A stretch of 64,000 nucleotides of DNA from UBA1858 sp045105615 (lineage in GTDB: Bacteria; Pseudomonadota; Gammaproteobacteria; UBA4575): the NCBI GenBank assembly GCA_045105615.1, contig JBGCDS010000030.1, forward strand, positions 37,991-101,990, in the 5' to 3' direction. The notes beneath the pieces are model-generated. The model made no database searches, was not told where the DNA came from, and was given only the letters and a program-made list of their open reading frames with translations. Both the position numbers and the translations under genes were made by a program. Positions 25,514 to 35,508 of the stretch are shown here, in pieces. How positions within the stretch are numbered: position 1 is the first letter of the stretch; each line of letters starts with the position of its first letter.

Positions 25514-26827
25514 TTAGCGTTTTTTGATATCCACATAATCTCTTGGTGCGTAGCCTGTATAAAGCTGGCGAGGTCGACCAATCCTAGCGTCAGGATCACT
25601 CATCATTTCCATCCAGTGAGTCAACCAACCAACAGTACGTGATAAAGCAAATATCACTGTAAACATACTAACTGGAATGCCAATCGCCTGGAAGATAATG
25701 CCAGAATAGAAATCTACGTTTGGATATAGCTTACGCTTAATGAAGTATTCATCTTCAAGAGCAATCTTTTCTAAGTCCATCGCAATCTTAAGCAATGGCT
25801 TGTTCGGATTGTCATCACCCAATTCATCAAGTAAGTCGTGGCAGATTTGACGAATAATTTTAGCGCGTGGATCGTAATTTTTATAAACACGATGGCCGAA
25901 TCCCATTAATCTGAAACGATCATCTTTGTCTTTAGCGCGGGCAATGTAATGAGATAGGTCTTTGCCTGATGCAACAATCTCATTCAGCATAAGAATAACA
26001 GCTTCGTTTGCGCCGCCGTGTGCTGGACCCCAAAGTGAGCCAATACCTGCTGATAATGCAGCAAATGGGCTAGCTTCTGAACTTCCTGATAAGCGTACAG
26101 TAGAAGTAGAAGCGTTTTGCTCATGATCTGCATGTAAAATTAAAATCAAGTCCATCGCTCGAACCATGGTCGGAGAAGGTGTATGTAATCGACCAGGCAT
26201 ACTGTAAAGCATGTGTAAAAAGTCACCCGTGTAATCCAAATCAAGGTTTGGATAGTTGAAGGGTTGTCCTAATGCAAATTTGTAACACCAGCTAGCAAGG
26301 GTCGGCATTTTTGCGATCAAGCGGTGAGCTGCAATTTCTCGAGAAACAGGATCATGTACATCCACTTCTTCATGATAAAAAGCGGCTAAGGCACCCACAG
26401 AGGCAACCATCATAGCCATAGGGTGAGCATCGTGGCGGAAACCTAAGAAGAAGCGTCTCATTTTCTCATCAAGTAGCTTATGTTCCTTGATCGAATTGGT
26501 GTATTTGGTTAGCTGTGCTGCTGAAGGTAGCTCTCCATAGAGTAGAAGAGAACAGACTTCGTCATAGCTACTATTTTCAGCTAACTGTTCAATGGGGTAA
26601 CCGCGGTACGCTAAGCGCCCTTCGTTACCATCAATAAAGGTGATCTTACTGTCGCAACTTGCAGTGGACATGAATCCTGGGTCAAAAGTGAAATAACCAA
26701 GTTCTTTATAGAGCGATCTAATATCTATAGTACCTGGACCGTCAGTACCTTCTAGCACCGGCAGTTCAACTTGCTTGCCCGTGGTGTTATCGGTGATGGT
26801 GACAGTTTTCTTTGATTGACTAGACAT
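25514..26827 (-). CDS. gltA: Citrate synthase
   Basis: Type II (hexameric, NADH-inhibited class in Gram-negatives) citrate synthase, 437 residues, condensing oxaloacetate and acetyl-CoA. It contains the family signature GFGHRVYKNYDPRA, SLWGPAHGGANEAV and HADHEQNASTSTVRL, plus an N-terminal extension (residues 1-45) typical of Gram-negative GltA. Converges with the MetX-family gene and shares its terminator. Confidence 0.98.
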   Translation of the reverse strand: MSSQSKKTVTITDNTTGKQVELPVLEGTDGPGTIDIRSLYKELGYFTFDPGFMSTASCDSKITFIDGNEGRLAYRGYPIEQLAENSSYDEVCSLLLYGELPSAAQLTKYTNSIKEHKLLDEKMRRFFLGFRHDAHPMAMMVASVGALAAFYHEEVDVHDPVSREIAAHRLIAKMPTLASWCYKFALGQPFNYPNLDLDYTGDFLHMLYSMPGRLHTPSPTMVRAMDLILILHADHEQNASTSTVRLSGSSEASPFAALSAGIGSLWGPAHGGANEAVILMLNEIVASGKDLSHYIARAKDKDDRFRLMGFGHRVYKNYDPRAKIIRQICHDLLDELGDDNPNKPLLKIAMDLEKIALEDEYFIKRKLYPNVDFYSGIIFQAIGIPVSMFTVIFALSRTVGWLTHWMEMMSDPDARIGRPRQLYTGYAPRDYVDIKKR

Positions 26828-27089
26828 GTTTAGTCCTCCTGGATTCTAGTTCAGTGTCCGTTAAATTCAGAGCGCACTGATTGGTGGCCTGTGCAGTGTG
26901 TTTTGATAATCGACAGTACATTATAAATCTAATTAAAAAGGCGTTATAAACAATTGATATATTTTGGTTTTATTTTTCGAGGATTAATAAATAAGCAGTA
27001 ATACCTTCAATTGCCGAGCTATTTTACATGAGTCGGCAGTATAGAGGATATCTAAATCAATAAGTGGCGTTAGTACACACATTTATTAC

Positions 27090-27620
27090 CTAACAGAGCT
27101 TAAAGTGGCTACAGATAAATGTCGCTATCTCCTTAGGTTCATTGATATCTAGGCAAACGACTTGTTCGGCGCTAGGACATGATTTATCAGTCGCCATTGC
27201 AATGATATTTGTATCTTCAAGACACATGATGGGATGCTCTAAGCTGGGGCGGTATAACTCAATTTTTGGAAAGGATAATTTTTTGAATCCTTCTACTAGA
27301 ATCAAATCGATGTTTTTATGATCGATCTGGTCGATAAGATCAGGTAACGATAACTCTGTTTGTTTCTCATCTAACTCAGTCATTAGTGCCCAACGTCGAG
27401 ATGAAGAAATAAGCATCTGTGCTGCTCCCGCATGACGTAACTCATAGCTGTCTTTGCCTTCATGGTCGATATCAAAATTATGGTGGGCATGTTTGATGAC
27501 GGCCAGACGAACACCCTGTTGGCAAAGTAAGGGGATTAATTTGGTTAATAATGTTGTTTTGCCGGTGCCACTGAATGCGCAAAAGCCAAGTAATGGGGTG
27601 GGGCAGTTGTTTAGATCCAT
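27090..27620 (-). CDS. mobB: Molybdopterin-guanine dinucleotide biosynthesis adaptor MobB
   Basis: P-loop GTPase that aids conversion of molybdopterin to its guanine dinucleotide form. The 176-residue product has Walker A in FSGTGKTTLL, followed by HAHHNFDIDHEGKDSYELRH and LILVEGFK, all MobB signatures. It is 19 nt downstream of mobA, so mobAB is one transcription unit. MobB is not essential in E. coli but enhances cofactor delivery. Confidence 0.95.
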   Translation of the reverse strand: MDLNNCPTPLLGFCAFSGTGKTTLLTKLIPLLCQQGVRLAVIKHAHHNFDIDHEGKDSYELRHAGAAQMLISSSRRWALMTELDEKQTELSLPDLIDQIDHKNIDLILVEGFKKLSFPKIELYRPSLEHPIMCLEDTNIIAMATDKSCPSAEQVVCLDINEPKEIATFICSHFKLC

Positions 27621-27639
27621 ATTGAGTGAGTTAGGTTAA

Positions 27640-28230
27640 TTATAGTAATGCGCTGGCTGCTTGCAGATCTTCAGGAGTGTTGATATTGGTAAACATCTCT
27701 ACGCAGGAAGAAAAGTCGGCCTTAGCGTATTGATGTTTATCATACCAACAATCAATTTTACGCTCACCTGCGCCAAGATACTGATTCAAATCGCTCAATA
27801 AATCTTGGTGGATAAGCGCATATACTGGCTGTAATCGGCTTCCATCAAAGGCAACGCTGATTGGGCTGTTAGCTTGGTTAGCGGCTTGCATGAGAATCTC
27901 GGCATAATTATCAGATAACACTGGGCCATCACAGGGGACGGTCGCGATATAATCAGTTTTGCAATGCTTTAACCCACTTGCCATCCCTGCTAGCGGGCCT
28001 TGAAAGTCCTCGAGTTCATCGCTAATCACCGGGTAACCGTACTCTTGGTAGGTGCTGATGTTACGATTAGCATTGATCAATATGGAGTCTACCTGTGGGC
28101 TTAAAGCATCAATAATGTAAGCAATCATGGGACGTTCTTCTAACACTACCAGACCTTTGTCGGTACCACCCATGCGGCGAGCTAGTCCGCCAGCGAGAAT
28201 CAAACCAGTAATATTGTTGTGTGTTTTCAT
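27640..28230 (-). CDS. mobA: Molybdenum cofactor guanylyltransferase MobA
   Basis: Attaches GMP to molybdopterin to make the bis-MGD cofactor of DMSO-reductase-family enzymes. The 196-residue product has the nucleotide-binding motif LAGGLARRMGGTDKGL at about residues 12-27, the metal-binding TVPCDGPVLS and DINTPEDL near the end. It is the first gene of a mobA-mobB pair. Presence of MobA implies that bis-MGD enzymes exist elsewhere in the genome, since none lie here. Confidence 0.95.
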   Translation of the reverse strand: MKTHNNITGLILAGGLARRMGGTDKGLVVLEERPMIAYIIDALSPQVDSILINANRNISTYQEYGYPVISDELEDFQGPLAGMASGLKHCKTDYIATVPCDGPVLSDNYAEILMQAANQANSPISVAFDGSRLQPVYALIHQDLLSDLNQYLGAGERKIDCWYDKHQYAKADFSSCVEMFTNINTPEDLQAASALL

Positions 28231-28309
28231 GTTGGATTAGTGCAGTTCAAGGTAAAATAGAGAGCAATCAGATTATAAAGGTTTCAAACCTAACAAGGAG
28301 CATAAATAC

Positions 28310-28615
28310 ATGAGTGATCAACATAAAGTGGTAAACAGGCAAATGGAAATTGAAGCCGCAGTTTATAGACGCTTAGTCGAGCATCTTCAATCTAAGCCAG
28401 ATGTGCAAAATATCGACTTAATGAATTTGGCGGATTTCTGTCGTAACTGTTTGTCAAAGTGGTACGTTACTGCGGCTAAAGATCAAGGGCTTGAGTTGGA
28501 TTACGATCAAGCGCGTGAACAGGTTTACGGCATGCCATATTCAGAATGGAAAGATAAGTACCAAAAAGAAGCGACACCAGAACAACTCGCCGCCTTTAAT
28601 ACTAATAAAAAATAA
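28310..28615 (+). CDS. DUF1244 family protein
   Basis: A 101-residue soluble protein starting 79 nt upstream-divergent from mobA, with AAGGAG nine bases before the ATG. It contains the DUF1244 signatures VYRRLVEHLQSKPDVQNIDL, MNLADFCRNCLSKWY and MPYSEWKDKYQKEA. The conserved C-x-x-C (CRNC) may bind a metal. The family is helical and uncharacterised. It is 8 nt before moeB, and the two are co-transcribed, but a Moco link is only by position. Confidence 0.85.
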   Translation: MSDQHKVVNRQMEIEAAVYRRLVEHLQSKPDVQNIDLMNLADFCRNCLSKWYVTAAKDQGLELDYDQAREQVYGMPYSEWKDKYQKEATPEQLAAFNTNKK

Positions 28616-28623
28616 CTAGATTG

Positions 28624-29391
28624 ATGTCTACTTCTTCTAACGAGCTGACTGATGCACAGCTGCTGCAATTTAGTCGGCAGATTATGCTGCCGCAAATTGA
28701 TATTGAAGGTCAGCAAAAGTTAATCAATGCGAGTGTATTGGTGTTAGGTGCGGGTGGCTTGGGTTGTCCTGCACTTTCATATTTAGCTACCGCAGGGATT
28801 GGCCAAATTGTGATTGTCGATCCTGATGTAGTTGATCAATCCAATATGCAGCGCCAGATTTTATATACAGTAGAAGATATTGGACGCTATAAAGCAGAAA
28901 TTGCTAAGCAGAAGCTACATCAATTTGGTACAGATGTTCAAATCACTGCGCTGATAAAAATTCCAGATGATAAAGAGTTGCTCTCTCTGGTGAGTAAGGC
29001 TGATATTGTGCTTGATGGGACTGATAATTTTGCAGCACGTTACAAACACAATGAAGCCTGCCTGAAAGCTAAGACACCCCTGATATCAGGTGCAGTCATA
29101 CGCTTTGAAGGGCAGCTGACGACTTTTGACCATAGTCAGCTAGATTCGCCGTGCTACCATTGTTTGTATCCTAAAGCGGCGGATGAGCAGCTTAACTGTT
29201 CAGAGAATGGTGTGCTAGGACCAGTTGCTGGCATTGTCGGAACAATGATGGCGACTGAAACAATCAAAATGTTGCTAGGGATTGGTGAAACATTAACAGG
29301 TAAGTTGATGCTGTTAGATGCATTACACATGGATTGGCGTTCAGTGCGCTTGCGTAAAGATACGAGTTGTCCTGTGTGTTCAAAAGAGTAA
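28624..29391 (+). CDS. moeB: MoeB/ThiF-type adenylyltransferase
   Basis: E1-like enzyme that adenylates the C-terminus of a ubiquitin-like sulfur carrier (MoaD or ThiS). The 255-residue product has the ATP site LGAGGLGCPALSYLA near residue 40, DPDVVDQSNMQRQILY, a catalytic-side cysteine in the CYHCLYPK zinc pair and the second zinc pair CPVCSKE at the C-terminus. It has no rhodanese domain, as in MoeB of E. coli. Downstream, the YihY gene begins 5 nt after the stop. Confidence 0.93.
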   Translation: MSTSSNELTDAQLLQFSRQIMLPQIDIEGQQKLINASVLVLGAGGLGCPALSYLATAGIGQIVIVDPDVVDQSNMQRQILYTVEDIGRYKAEIAKQKLHQFGTDVQITALIKIPDDKELLSLVSKADIVLDGTDNFAARYKHNEACLKAKTPLISGAVIRFEGQLTTFDHSQLDSPCYHCLYPKAADEQLNCSENGVLGPVAGIVGTMMATETIKMLLGIGETLTGKLMLLDALHMDWRSVRLRKDTSCPVCSKE

Positions 29392-29395
29392 ACAG

Positions 29396-30754
29396 ATGCA
29401 AGTCATTTTAAAGAAAATAGCCGAAGCAATTTGGAAGGTTGACATAAAGTCGCAACCATTATGGAAGCAGCTACTTATTAGTGTCTGTCGCTTTGCTTAT
29501 TTGATTGTGATTGATTTGGCTAACGGGCAATTAAACTTGCGTGCCATGTCGTTAGTGTTCACAACAATTTTGTCATTTGTGCCTTTAATTGCAGTAAGCT
29601 TTTCGGTGTTAAAAGCTTTTGGTGTGCATAATCAAATTGAACCTGCATTATTAAATTTATTTTCACACTTGGGTGATAAAGCGCCGGAACTTACCAATAA
29701 TATTATTGGTTTTGTAGATAATGTTGAAGTGGGTTTATTGGGGACATTGGGTATTGCGTTCTTATTCTACTCAGTCATTTCACTATTAACTAAAGTAGAA
29801 GAAGCCTTTAACTATACCTGGCGTATACAAAAAACTAGAAGTCTGGCAGAACGGTTTAGTAATTATCTAAGCGTGTTAATGGTAGGTCCAGTATTGGTGA
29901 TTGCTGCCATGGGGACCACCGCCAGCTTGTTAAATAACTCGGTTACGCAAAGTTTAGCTAGCGTTGAGCCATTTGGCTTAGTGCTGGAGCTTGTTACTAA
30001 GCTTATTCCTTATGTGTTAATTATATTTGCCTTTACCTTTGTGTATTCATTTGTTCCCAATACCAAGGTACGCTTCATTCCGGCCTTAACCGGTGGTGTA
30101 GCCGCAGGAATACTGTGGCAGTCTGTTGGATATATTTATGCATTAGTGATTGCTCAGTCATCAACGCAGACAGCTATCTATGCTGGCTTTGCAATTATCT
30201 TTTTCTTTATGACCTGGCTGTATCTGAATTGGTTGATTTTATTGGTGGGTTCAAGTGTAGCATTTTATCGTCAATATCCTGAGTATTTAATGTCAAGAAA
30301 TCAAACTGTGTCATTAAATAACCATGACCGAGAGCATATTGCTTTAAATGTATTGTTAATGATTGGTGCAAATTTCTATAACAAACAAGCCGCCGTTAGT
30401 GTAGAGGCGATTGTGGATCATTTGGCCTGTCCTAAACAATCAGTTGAAGAAGTACTACAGTGTTATGAAGCAGCGGGTATATTACAAAGTGTGAGTTCGT
30501 TGCCACTGTCATATTTGCCGGCGACACCATTAGAAAATCTAACCGTGTCGGAAGCTTATTCGATAGTTCGTAATAGTCATGCGGTTTTCTCTCCTGTTGT
30601 TATACATAATGCCGATACAGATATGGCGCTGCCTATTATTGATAGGGTCGAGGGTTCAATTGGGCGTGAGTTGGGAGAGTTGACTGTTAAACAGATAATA
30701 GAAATGAATACGAGTAAATCAGAAAAATTAAATACTGCTTTGGCTGAATCATAA
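29396..30754 (+). CDS. yihY: YihY/UPF0761 family inner-membrane protein
   Basis: Multi-spanning protein of the YihY (formerly RNase BN-like) family, 452 residues. It starts MQVILKKIAEAIWKVD; the family pattern LRAMSLVFTTILSFVPLIAV is near residue 50, followed by six spans in the first 290 residues and a soluble C-terminal winged-helix-like region. The molecular function of this family is unsettled and the old RNase BN assignment is wrong. An upstream start inside moeB is rejected. Its stop overlaps the next gene by one base. Confidence 0.92.
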   Translation: MQVILKKIAEAIWKVDIKSQPLWKQLLISVCRFAYLIVIDLANGQLNLRAMSLVFTTILSFVPLIAVSFSVLKAFGVHNQIEPALLNLFSHLGDKAPELTNNIIGFVDNVEVGLLGTLGIAFLFYSVISLLTKVEEAFNYTWRIQKTRSLAERFSNYLSVLMVGPVLVIAAMGTTASLLNNSVTQSLASVEPFGLVLELVTKLIPYVLIIFAFTFVYSFVPNTKVRFIPALTGGVAAGILWQSVGYIYALVIAQSSTQTAIYAGFAIIFFFMTWLYLNWLILLVGSSVAFYRQYPEYLMSRNQTVSLNNHDREHIALNVLLMIGANFYNKQAAVSVEAIVDHLACPKQSVEEVLQCYEAAGILQSVSSLPLSYLPATPLENLTVSEAYSIVRNSHAVFSPVVIHNADTDMALPIIDRVEGSIGRELGELTVKQIIEMNTSKSEKLNTALAES

Positions 30755-31107
30755 TGGAACAAACAGAAGTAAAAGATTTAATGTTGGCGCTAAGAAAATT
30801 TGCGCAGGATCGTGACTGGGAGCAATTCCATAGCCCAAAAAATCTTTCAATGGCGCTGTCTGTTGAAGCATCGGAGTTACTTGAACATTTTCAATGGATG
30901 CCTGATCAAGCAAGTTATGCCTTGGGTGAAGCGAAACAACAACTTGTTGCCTATGAGCTGGCAGATATATTTATCTATTTACTGCGCATTAGTGATCAGC
31001 TTGATGTGGATTTAATGTCTGTGACTAAAGAGAAAATGAAAATCAATGATGAGCGCTATCCCGTTAGCAAGGTTAAAGGTAGCTCAAAAAAATATACTGA
31101 ATATTAA
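30754..31107 (+). CDS. MazG-like nucleotide pyrophosphohydrolase
   Basis: A 117-residue all-alpha NTP pyrophosphatase of the MazG superfamily (DCTPP1/RS21-C6 type), cleaving nucleoside triphosphates to monophosphates and pyrophosphate. The family pattern is FHSPKNLSMALSVEASELLE, then HFQW and ELADIFIYLLRISDQL with E-x2-E and D residues that bind magnesium. It starts at the A of the upstream TAA (ATAATGG), a one-base overlap. Confidence 0.9.
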   Translation: MEQTEVKDLMLALRKFAQDRDWEQFHSPKNLSMALSVEASELLEHFQWMPDQASYALGEAKQQLVAYELADIFIYLLRISDQLDVDLMSVTKEKMKINDERYPVSKVKGSSKKYTEY

Positions 31108-31126
31108 TCTAACTTTTTAAAAACTA

Positions 31127-32329
31127 ATGAATGAACTACCTGCTGAATCTCAACCTATTGAAGAGATTCAAGTAAACAATACTAAAATAACCATCCTAGG
31201 TACTGCGCACGTATCTAAAGCGAGCGCTGATGCAGTACAAGAACTGATTGAAACTAATCAATTTGATGTGATTGCAATAGAACTTTGTGATAGTCGCTAT
31301 AAATCTATCGTCAATCCAAACTCTCTAGCAGAAATGGACCTGTTTGAAGTGATTAAGACTAAGAAAGCTAGCATGGTGGCGGCAAGTCTTGCTTTAGGTG
31401 CATACCAACAACGTTTAGCAGAGCAGTTTGAAGTGCAGCCTGGGCAAGAGATGCGTGTTGCAATCGAGCTTGCCGAACAGAAAGACCTGCATTTGGAATT
31501 AATAGATAGAGACGTGGGTATTACCTTAAAGCGTTTGTATAGAAATATCCCCTGGTGGAGAAAGCTGTATGTGATTTCTGGCTTAATCGCCAGCGTGGTT
31601 ACCAATGAAAAGGTGACAGAGGAAGAAATTGAGAAGCTAAAGACAGGTGATATGCTTGAAAACACTTTTGCACAATTTGCTTCCTCTGCTTATGACCTTT
31701 TTAGTCCATTGATTGCAGAACGTGATCAGTTTATGTCAGCGAAACTTAGACAGGCTGTCGATAAGCGCGAAGGTAAAAATATATTAGCTGTTGTTGGGGC
31801 GGGGCACTTAGCCGGTATAAAAGAAGAATTGAATAATGGTAATGCTGTGCCGCAAGACACAATTAGTGAGTTAACACATCTTCCTAAAGGCTCAAGCATT
31901 GGCAAATTTATTCCGTGGATAATTGTTGCGCTAGTATTAAGTGGTTTTGCATTTGGGTTTAGTAAGAGTACTGATTTGGGTTGGAGTCTGGTTGTTAACT
32001 GGATTTTAATTAATGGGGGTTTGTCAGCATTAGGTGCCGCGATTGCGGGTGCACATATACTGACAGTTATCACAGCATTCCTTGCTGCGCCATTGACTTC
32101 ACTCAACCCTGCGATTGGGGCAGGGGTGGTTACTTCAGCTGTAGAGCTTTATCTGCGTAAACCTACAATTAAAGACTTTGAAAATGTACGTGTAGCTACA
32201 ACAAAATTATCAGGCTGGCGTTCTAATCGTGTGGCGAGATTAATCTTAGTATTCTTGTTGAGTACCTTAGGCTCTGTGCTTGGTACTTACATTGCCGGCT
32301 TTCAAATATTCGACGCGCTAGTCAACTAA
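31127..32329 (+). CDS. TraB/PrgY family membrane protein
   Basis: The N-terminal half carries the TraB/PrgY domain (ITILGTAHVSKASADAVQ and VVGAGHLAGIKEEL) with a glutamate/histidine pattern resembling Tiki-type proteases. The C-terminal half has four to five membrane spans and ends after GTYIAGFQIFDALVN. The Enterococcus PrgY protein limits pheromone response; the role in Proteobacteria is unknown. The protein is 400 residues. It is 19 nt downstream of the MazG-like gene and its stop is 4 nt before the TauE gene. Confidence 0.88.
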   Translation: MNELPAESQPIEEIQVNNTKITILGTAHVSKASADAVQELIETNQFDVIAIELCDSRYKSIVNPNSLAEMDLFEVIKTKKASMVAASLALGAYQQRLAEQFEVQPGQEMRVAIELAEQKDLHLELIDRDVGITLKRLYRNIPWWRKLYVISGLIASVVTNEKVTEEEIEKLKTGDMLENTFAQFASSAYDLFSPLIAERDQFMSAKLRQAVDKREGKNILAVVGAGHLAGIKEELNNGNAVPQDTISELTHLPKGSSIGKFIPWIIVALVLSGFAFGFSKSTDLGWSLVVNWILINGGLSALGAAIAGAHILTVITAFLAAPLTSLNPAIGAGVVTSAVELYLRKPTIKDFENVRVATTKLSGWRSNRVARLILVFLLSTLGSVLGTYIAGFQIFDALVN

Positions 32330-32333
32330 ATCT

Positions 32334-33137
32334 GTGATTGGTTTTGATAGCGTAGTTATATTTTTACTGCTTGGTGGTGTGGTTGGATTTTTTGCAGGTC
32401 TTCTAGGCGTTGGAGGCGGTGGCATTATGGTGCCAGTGCTTACATCCTATTTCTTATACAAAAATGTTCCTGTTGATTCGGTAGTGCATCTAGCGCTTGG
32501 TACGTCTATGGCCTCAATTATTATGACTTCGGCATCAAGTTTATATGCGCACCAACGCCATCAAGGTGTTGTTTGGAATATTGTAAAAGTGATGGCACCT
32601 GCTGTATTGATTGGAACCTTTGTTGCTACGTACCTCGTTACACATATTAGTTCGCAACAGTTGGCAATATTCTTTGCGGTATTTATGACTTATGTGTCTA
32701 TTCAAATGTTTCTGAATATTCAACCAAAACCATCTCGCTCGATACCAGGTAAAGTGGGTTTGTTGTCGGCAGGGGGCGGAATAGGGGCTATTTCAGCGGT
32801 TGTTGCGATAGGTGGGGGAAGTTTGACCGTGCCTTTTTTGGCTTGGCATAATGTGCCAATAAAGAAAGCCATTGGTACTTCAGCAGCGATAGGTTTTCCC
32901 ATTGCGATAGCCGGGACACTGGGATATTTGATTAATGGTTTGAGCAATACTTATCAGCAAGATTATTTGTATGGTTTTATTTACCTGCCTGCGGTAATGC
33001 TAATATCACTGGTAAGTTATTTTACTGCACCATTAGGGGCTCGCCTGGCACATAGGTTACCTGTACCAGTATTGAAGAAAGTATTTGCACTTTTCTTGTT
33101 GTTGTTAGGTGCGAAAATGCTTTTTTCGATTATTTAA
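32334..33137 (+). CDS. TauE/SafE family anion exporter
   Basis: A 267-residue, eight-span protein of the TauE/SafE family, which exports sulfite, sulfoacetate or similar anions. The family repeat is GVGGGGIMVPVLTSY near residue 27 and AIGGGSLTVPFL in the second half. It uses GTG (32334) as start with no strong ribosome site, so it is probably translated by coupling with the upstream TraB gene. Substrate unknown. Confidence 0.9.
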   Translation: MIGFDSVVIFLLLGGVVGFFAGLLGVGGGGIMVPVLTSYFLYKNVPVDSVVHLALGTSMASIIMTSASSLYAHQRHQGVVWNIVKVMAPAVLIGTFVATYLVTHISSQQLAIFFAVFMTYVSIQMFLNIQPKPSRSIPGKVGLLSAGGGIGAISAVVAIGGGSLTVPFLAWHNVPIKKAIGTSAAIGFPIAIAGTLGYLINGLSNTYQQDYLYGFIYLPAVMLISLVSYFTAPLGARLAHRLPVPVLKKVFALFLLLLGAKMLFSII

Positions 33138-33140
33138 GAC

Positions 33141-35273
33141 CTACTGCTGAACGACCATTCTCTGTTGGGCACGATTCCAATAACTATTTAAGTCGGCTGA
33201 AATTTGCGCTGCTTCGATGAGTAAAATATCATTTTCGATATTGTCATTATCATCATCTTTATTGTCTTTTTCATCATCACTATCATCGTTGCTTAAACCA
33301 ATCAACTTCTCGTATTGTTTGCGGTCTTTTTCGAGTTGTAAGAATGTTTTTTCGCGTTTACTTTGATTCAATGACAACTCGGTTTGCTGTTGTAAACTTT
33401 CATTTAGATTGTATAGTTTGATTAAAGATTGATATTTTTCATCATCTTTAGTGCGACTAACATGTTGCCTTTCTAGGTCTTCTACAATTTTCTTAGAGAT
33501 GTGACGATTATTAAACTGTGTTGGAGAAATCTTAGTCCAAGGTAAAGCATTATCTAGACTGCGCTCACCCTGTTCCGATTTATCATAAGACGCCTCAAAT
33601 GGGATGTCAGGTTCAACTCCGCGGTGTTGAGTGCTCTCACCATTGATTCGGTAATACTGGGCAATCGTTGCTTTTAGCTGTCCTAAATTAGCGTCATTCT
33701 TTCGCCCCATTCGATTTAAGTCGACAAGTTGCTGTACTGAACCTTTGCCAAATGTGGTCTCACCGACAATTACCGCACGGCCATAGTCTTGTAATGCGCT
33801 GGCTACAATTTCTGAGGCTGATGCACTGAATCTGTCTACCAATACAACCATTGGGCCTGTGTAAGAAATGTTTGCATCTTTATCTTTGTGAATTTCTATA
33901 TGACCGCTAGAGTCACGAACTTGTACAATCGGGCCTTTATCTATAAATAAACCGGCTAATTGAGTTGCTTCAATTAATGAACCGCCACCATTTGAACGTA
34001 GGTCGAGTACTAAGCTATCGATATCCTCTTCGAGCAGTTCAACTAGTAATTTATGTACATCACGAGTAGTACTACGATAATCTTCTTCACCATTTTGAAA
34101 AGCGTTGAAGTCTAAATAGAAGGTCGGAATAGTTACAATGCCAATTTTTTCCGTTTTATTATCATTTGCTATTTCTATTATATCTTTAGTCGCGGCCTGT
34201 TCTTCTAACTTGATTTTATTGCGAGTGATAGCAATTTCTTCTACTGCTGCACCATCACCTTTGCTACCAGGCAAAATTTGTAATTTAACAATAGTATCTT
34301 TAGGGCCACGGATTAGTTCAACGACTTCTTCTAAGCGCCAACCAACAACATCAGTGAATTCTTTTTCATTTTGCTGTGAAATGCCAATGATTTTATCTTT
34401 GGAGTGGAGTAGGTCACCAAGATCAGCTGGACCACCAGGAATAATACGTTCAACTATAGTGTTGTCGCCATCAGTGCGTAGTAATGCGCCAATACCTTCA
34501 AGCGAAAGGCTCATGCGAATTTCAAAATTATCAAATGAGCGTGGGGATAAATAGCTAGTATGTGGATCAATCGCAGTGGCATAGGAGTTGATATAGATTT
34601 GGAAAATATCGTTTTCATCTAATTGCTTAGTGCGTTTTAATACACTGCTGTAACGTTTGACTAAAGTCTTTTTGATTTCGTCTTCTTTTTTATCAGCAAG
34701 CACTAATGACAACACGTCATTTTTAATGCGTTTACGCCATAGGTCATTTTGTTGTTCTATAGTTACCGGCCACTTAGCATTTTTGCGTTCTATAACAAAC
34801 GTTTCGTCTTTAGAGAAATCAAACTCTTTCTCTATCAATAGCAATGCATATTCAATGCGTTCATTAACTCGCTTTTGATAAGTGGAGAAAATTGAATAGG
34901 CTGGCAATAAATTATTTGCGCGTAAGGCGTCATCCAAAGTGAATCTGTATTTATCAAAGCGTGCAATATCAGTAGCTAGAAAATAACTCTTACTCGAATC
35001 AAGAGAATCTAAAAAATTATTGAAGATGATGGCTGAAAATTCATCATTTAAGTCAACTTTGCGATAATGATAGCGACCTAAAAAGTCAGTAATATGCTTA
35101 GTTGCACGTAAGTGATCAACCGTAGGAGATAGAGTAGTATTCTCAGCGGCAATACTATTGAAAGATAGGATCGCCAGTAAAAAGGCGGAGACAAGGTTGA
35201 TTATTTTTTTATGCACGATGGTTTTGACTTGGGCTCTGGTGATTAATTCAAAGAATTTATGATTAGATTTCAA
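33141..35273 (-). CDS. prc: Tail-specific periplasmic protease Prc
   Basis: Tail-specific (S41) serine protease with PDZ domain, 710 residues, which trims C-terminal tails of periplasmic and lipoproteins. An N-terminal signal sequence (about 22-42) precedes an extended helical region. The PDZ part lies around 240-330, and the catalytic serine and lysine are in VDRFSASASEIVASALQDYG and VGETTFGKGSVQQLV. The acidic segment DDSDDEKDNKDDDNDN near the C-terminus is unusual. It converges with the TauE gene, 3 nt apart, with no terminator visible between them. Confidence 0.95.
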   Translation of the reverse strand: MKSNHKFFELITRAQVKTIVHKKIINLVSAFLLAILSFNSIAAENTTLSPTVDHLRATKHITDFLGRYHYRKVDLNDEFSAIIFNNFLDSLDSSKSYFLATDIARFDKYRFTLDDALRANNLLPAYSIFSTYQKRVNERIEYALLLIEKEFDFSKDETFVIERKNAKWPVTIEQQNDLWRKRIKNDVLSLVLADKKEDEIKKTLVKRYSSVLKRTKQLDENDIFQIYINSYATAIDPHTSYLSPRSFDNFEIRMSLSLEGIGALLRTDGDNTIVERIIPGGPADLGDLLHSKDKIIGISQQNEKEFTDVVGWRLEEVVELIRGPKDTIVKLQILPGSKGDGAAVEEIAITRNKIKLEEQAATKDIIEIANDNKTEKIGIVTIPTFYLDFNAFQNGEEDYRSTTRDVHKLLVELLEEDIDSLVLDLRSNGGGSLIEATQLAGLFIDKGPIVQVRDSSGHIEIHKDKDANISYTGPMVVLVDRFSASASEIVASALQDYGRAVIVGETTFGKGSVQQLVDLNRMGRKNDANLGQLKATIAQYYRINGESTQHRGVEPDIPFEASYDKSEQGERSLDNALPWTKISPTQFNNRHISKKIVEDLERQHVSRTKDDEKYQSLIKLYNLNESLQQQTELSLNQSKREKTFLQLEKDRKQYEKLIGLSNDDSDDEKDNKDDDNDNIENDILLIEAAQISADLNSYWNRAQQRMVVQQ

Positions 35274-35462
35274 TTTATTGTATACAAATGTTTAAGTAAA
35301 TAGCGTATTTATGTCTCTATTTTGATGAAAAACTCTCAGTGAGTTCCGTATAAAACAATTAAAATGGCGCATTAATTAATTTGGAAGTAGGCACAATTGT
35401 GCCATACAATGCCAAGAAAGTATTGTAACTATTTGAAATAAAAGCATATTAAAGAATTGGAA

Positions 35463-35490
35463 ATTCTCATTTTTAAGCTGTAATGAGAAT
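35463..35490. promoter_or_regulatory. 9-bp inverted repeat upstream of the thioesterase gene
   Basis: ATTCTCATT, a 10-nt spacer and AATGAGAAT form a perfect inverted repeat ending 18 nt before the GTG start. It could be an operator or an mRNA hairpin in the leader. There is no T-run on the plus strand, so it is not an intrinsic terminator for the gene. Confidence 0.4.
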
Positions 35491-35508
35491 GTATTAAGGA
35501 GAATATCA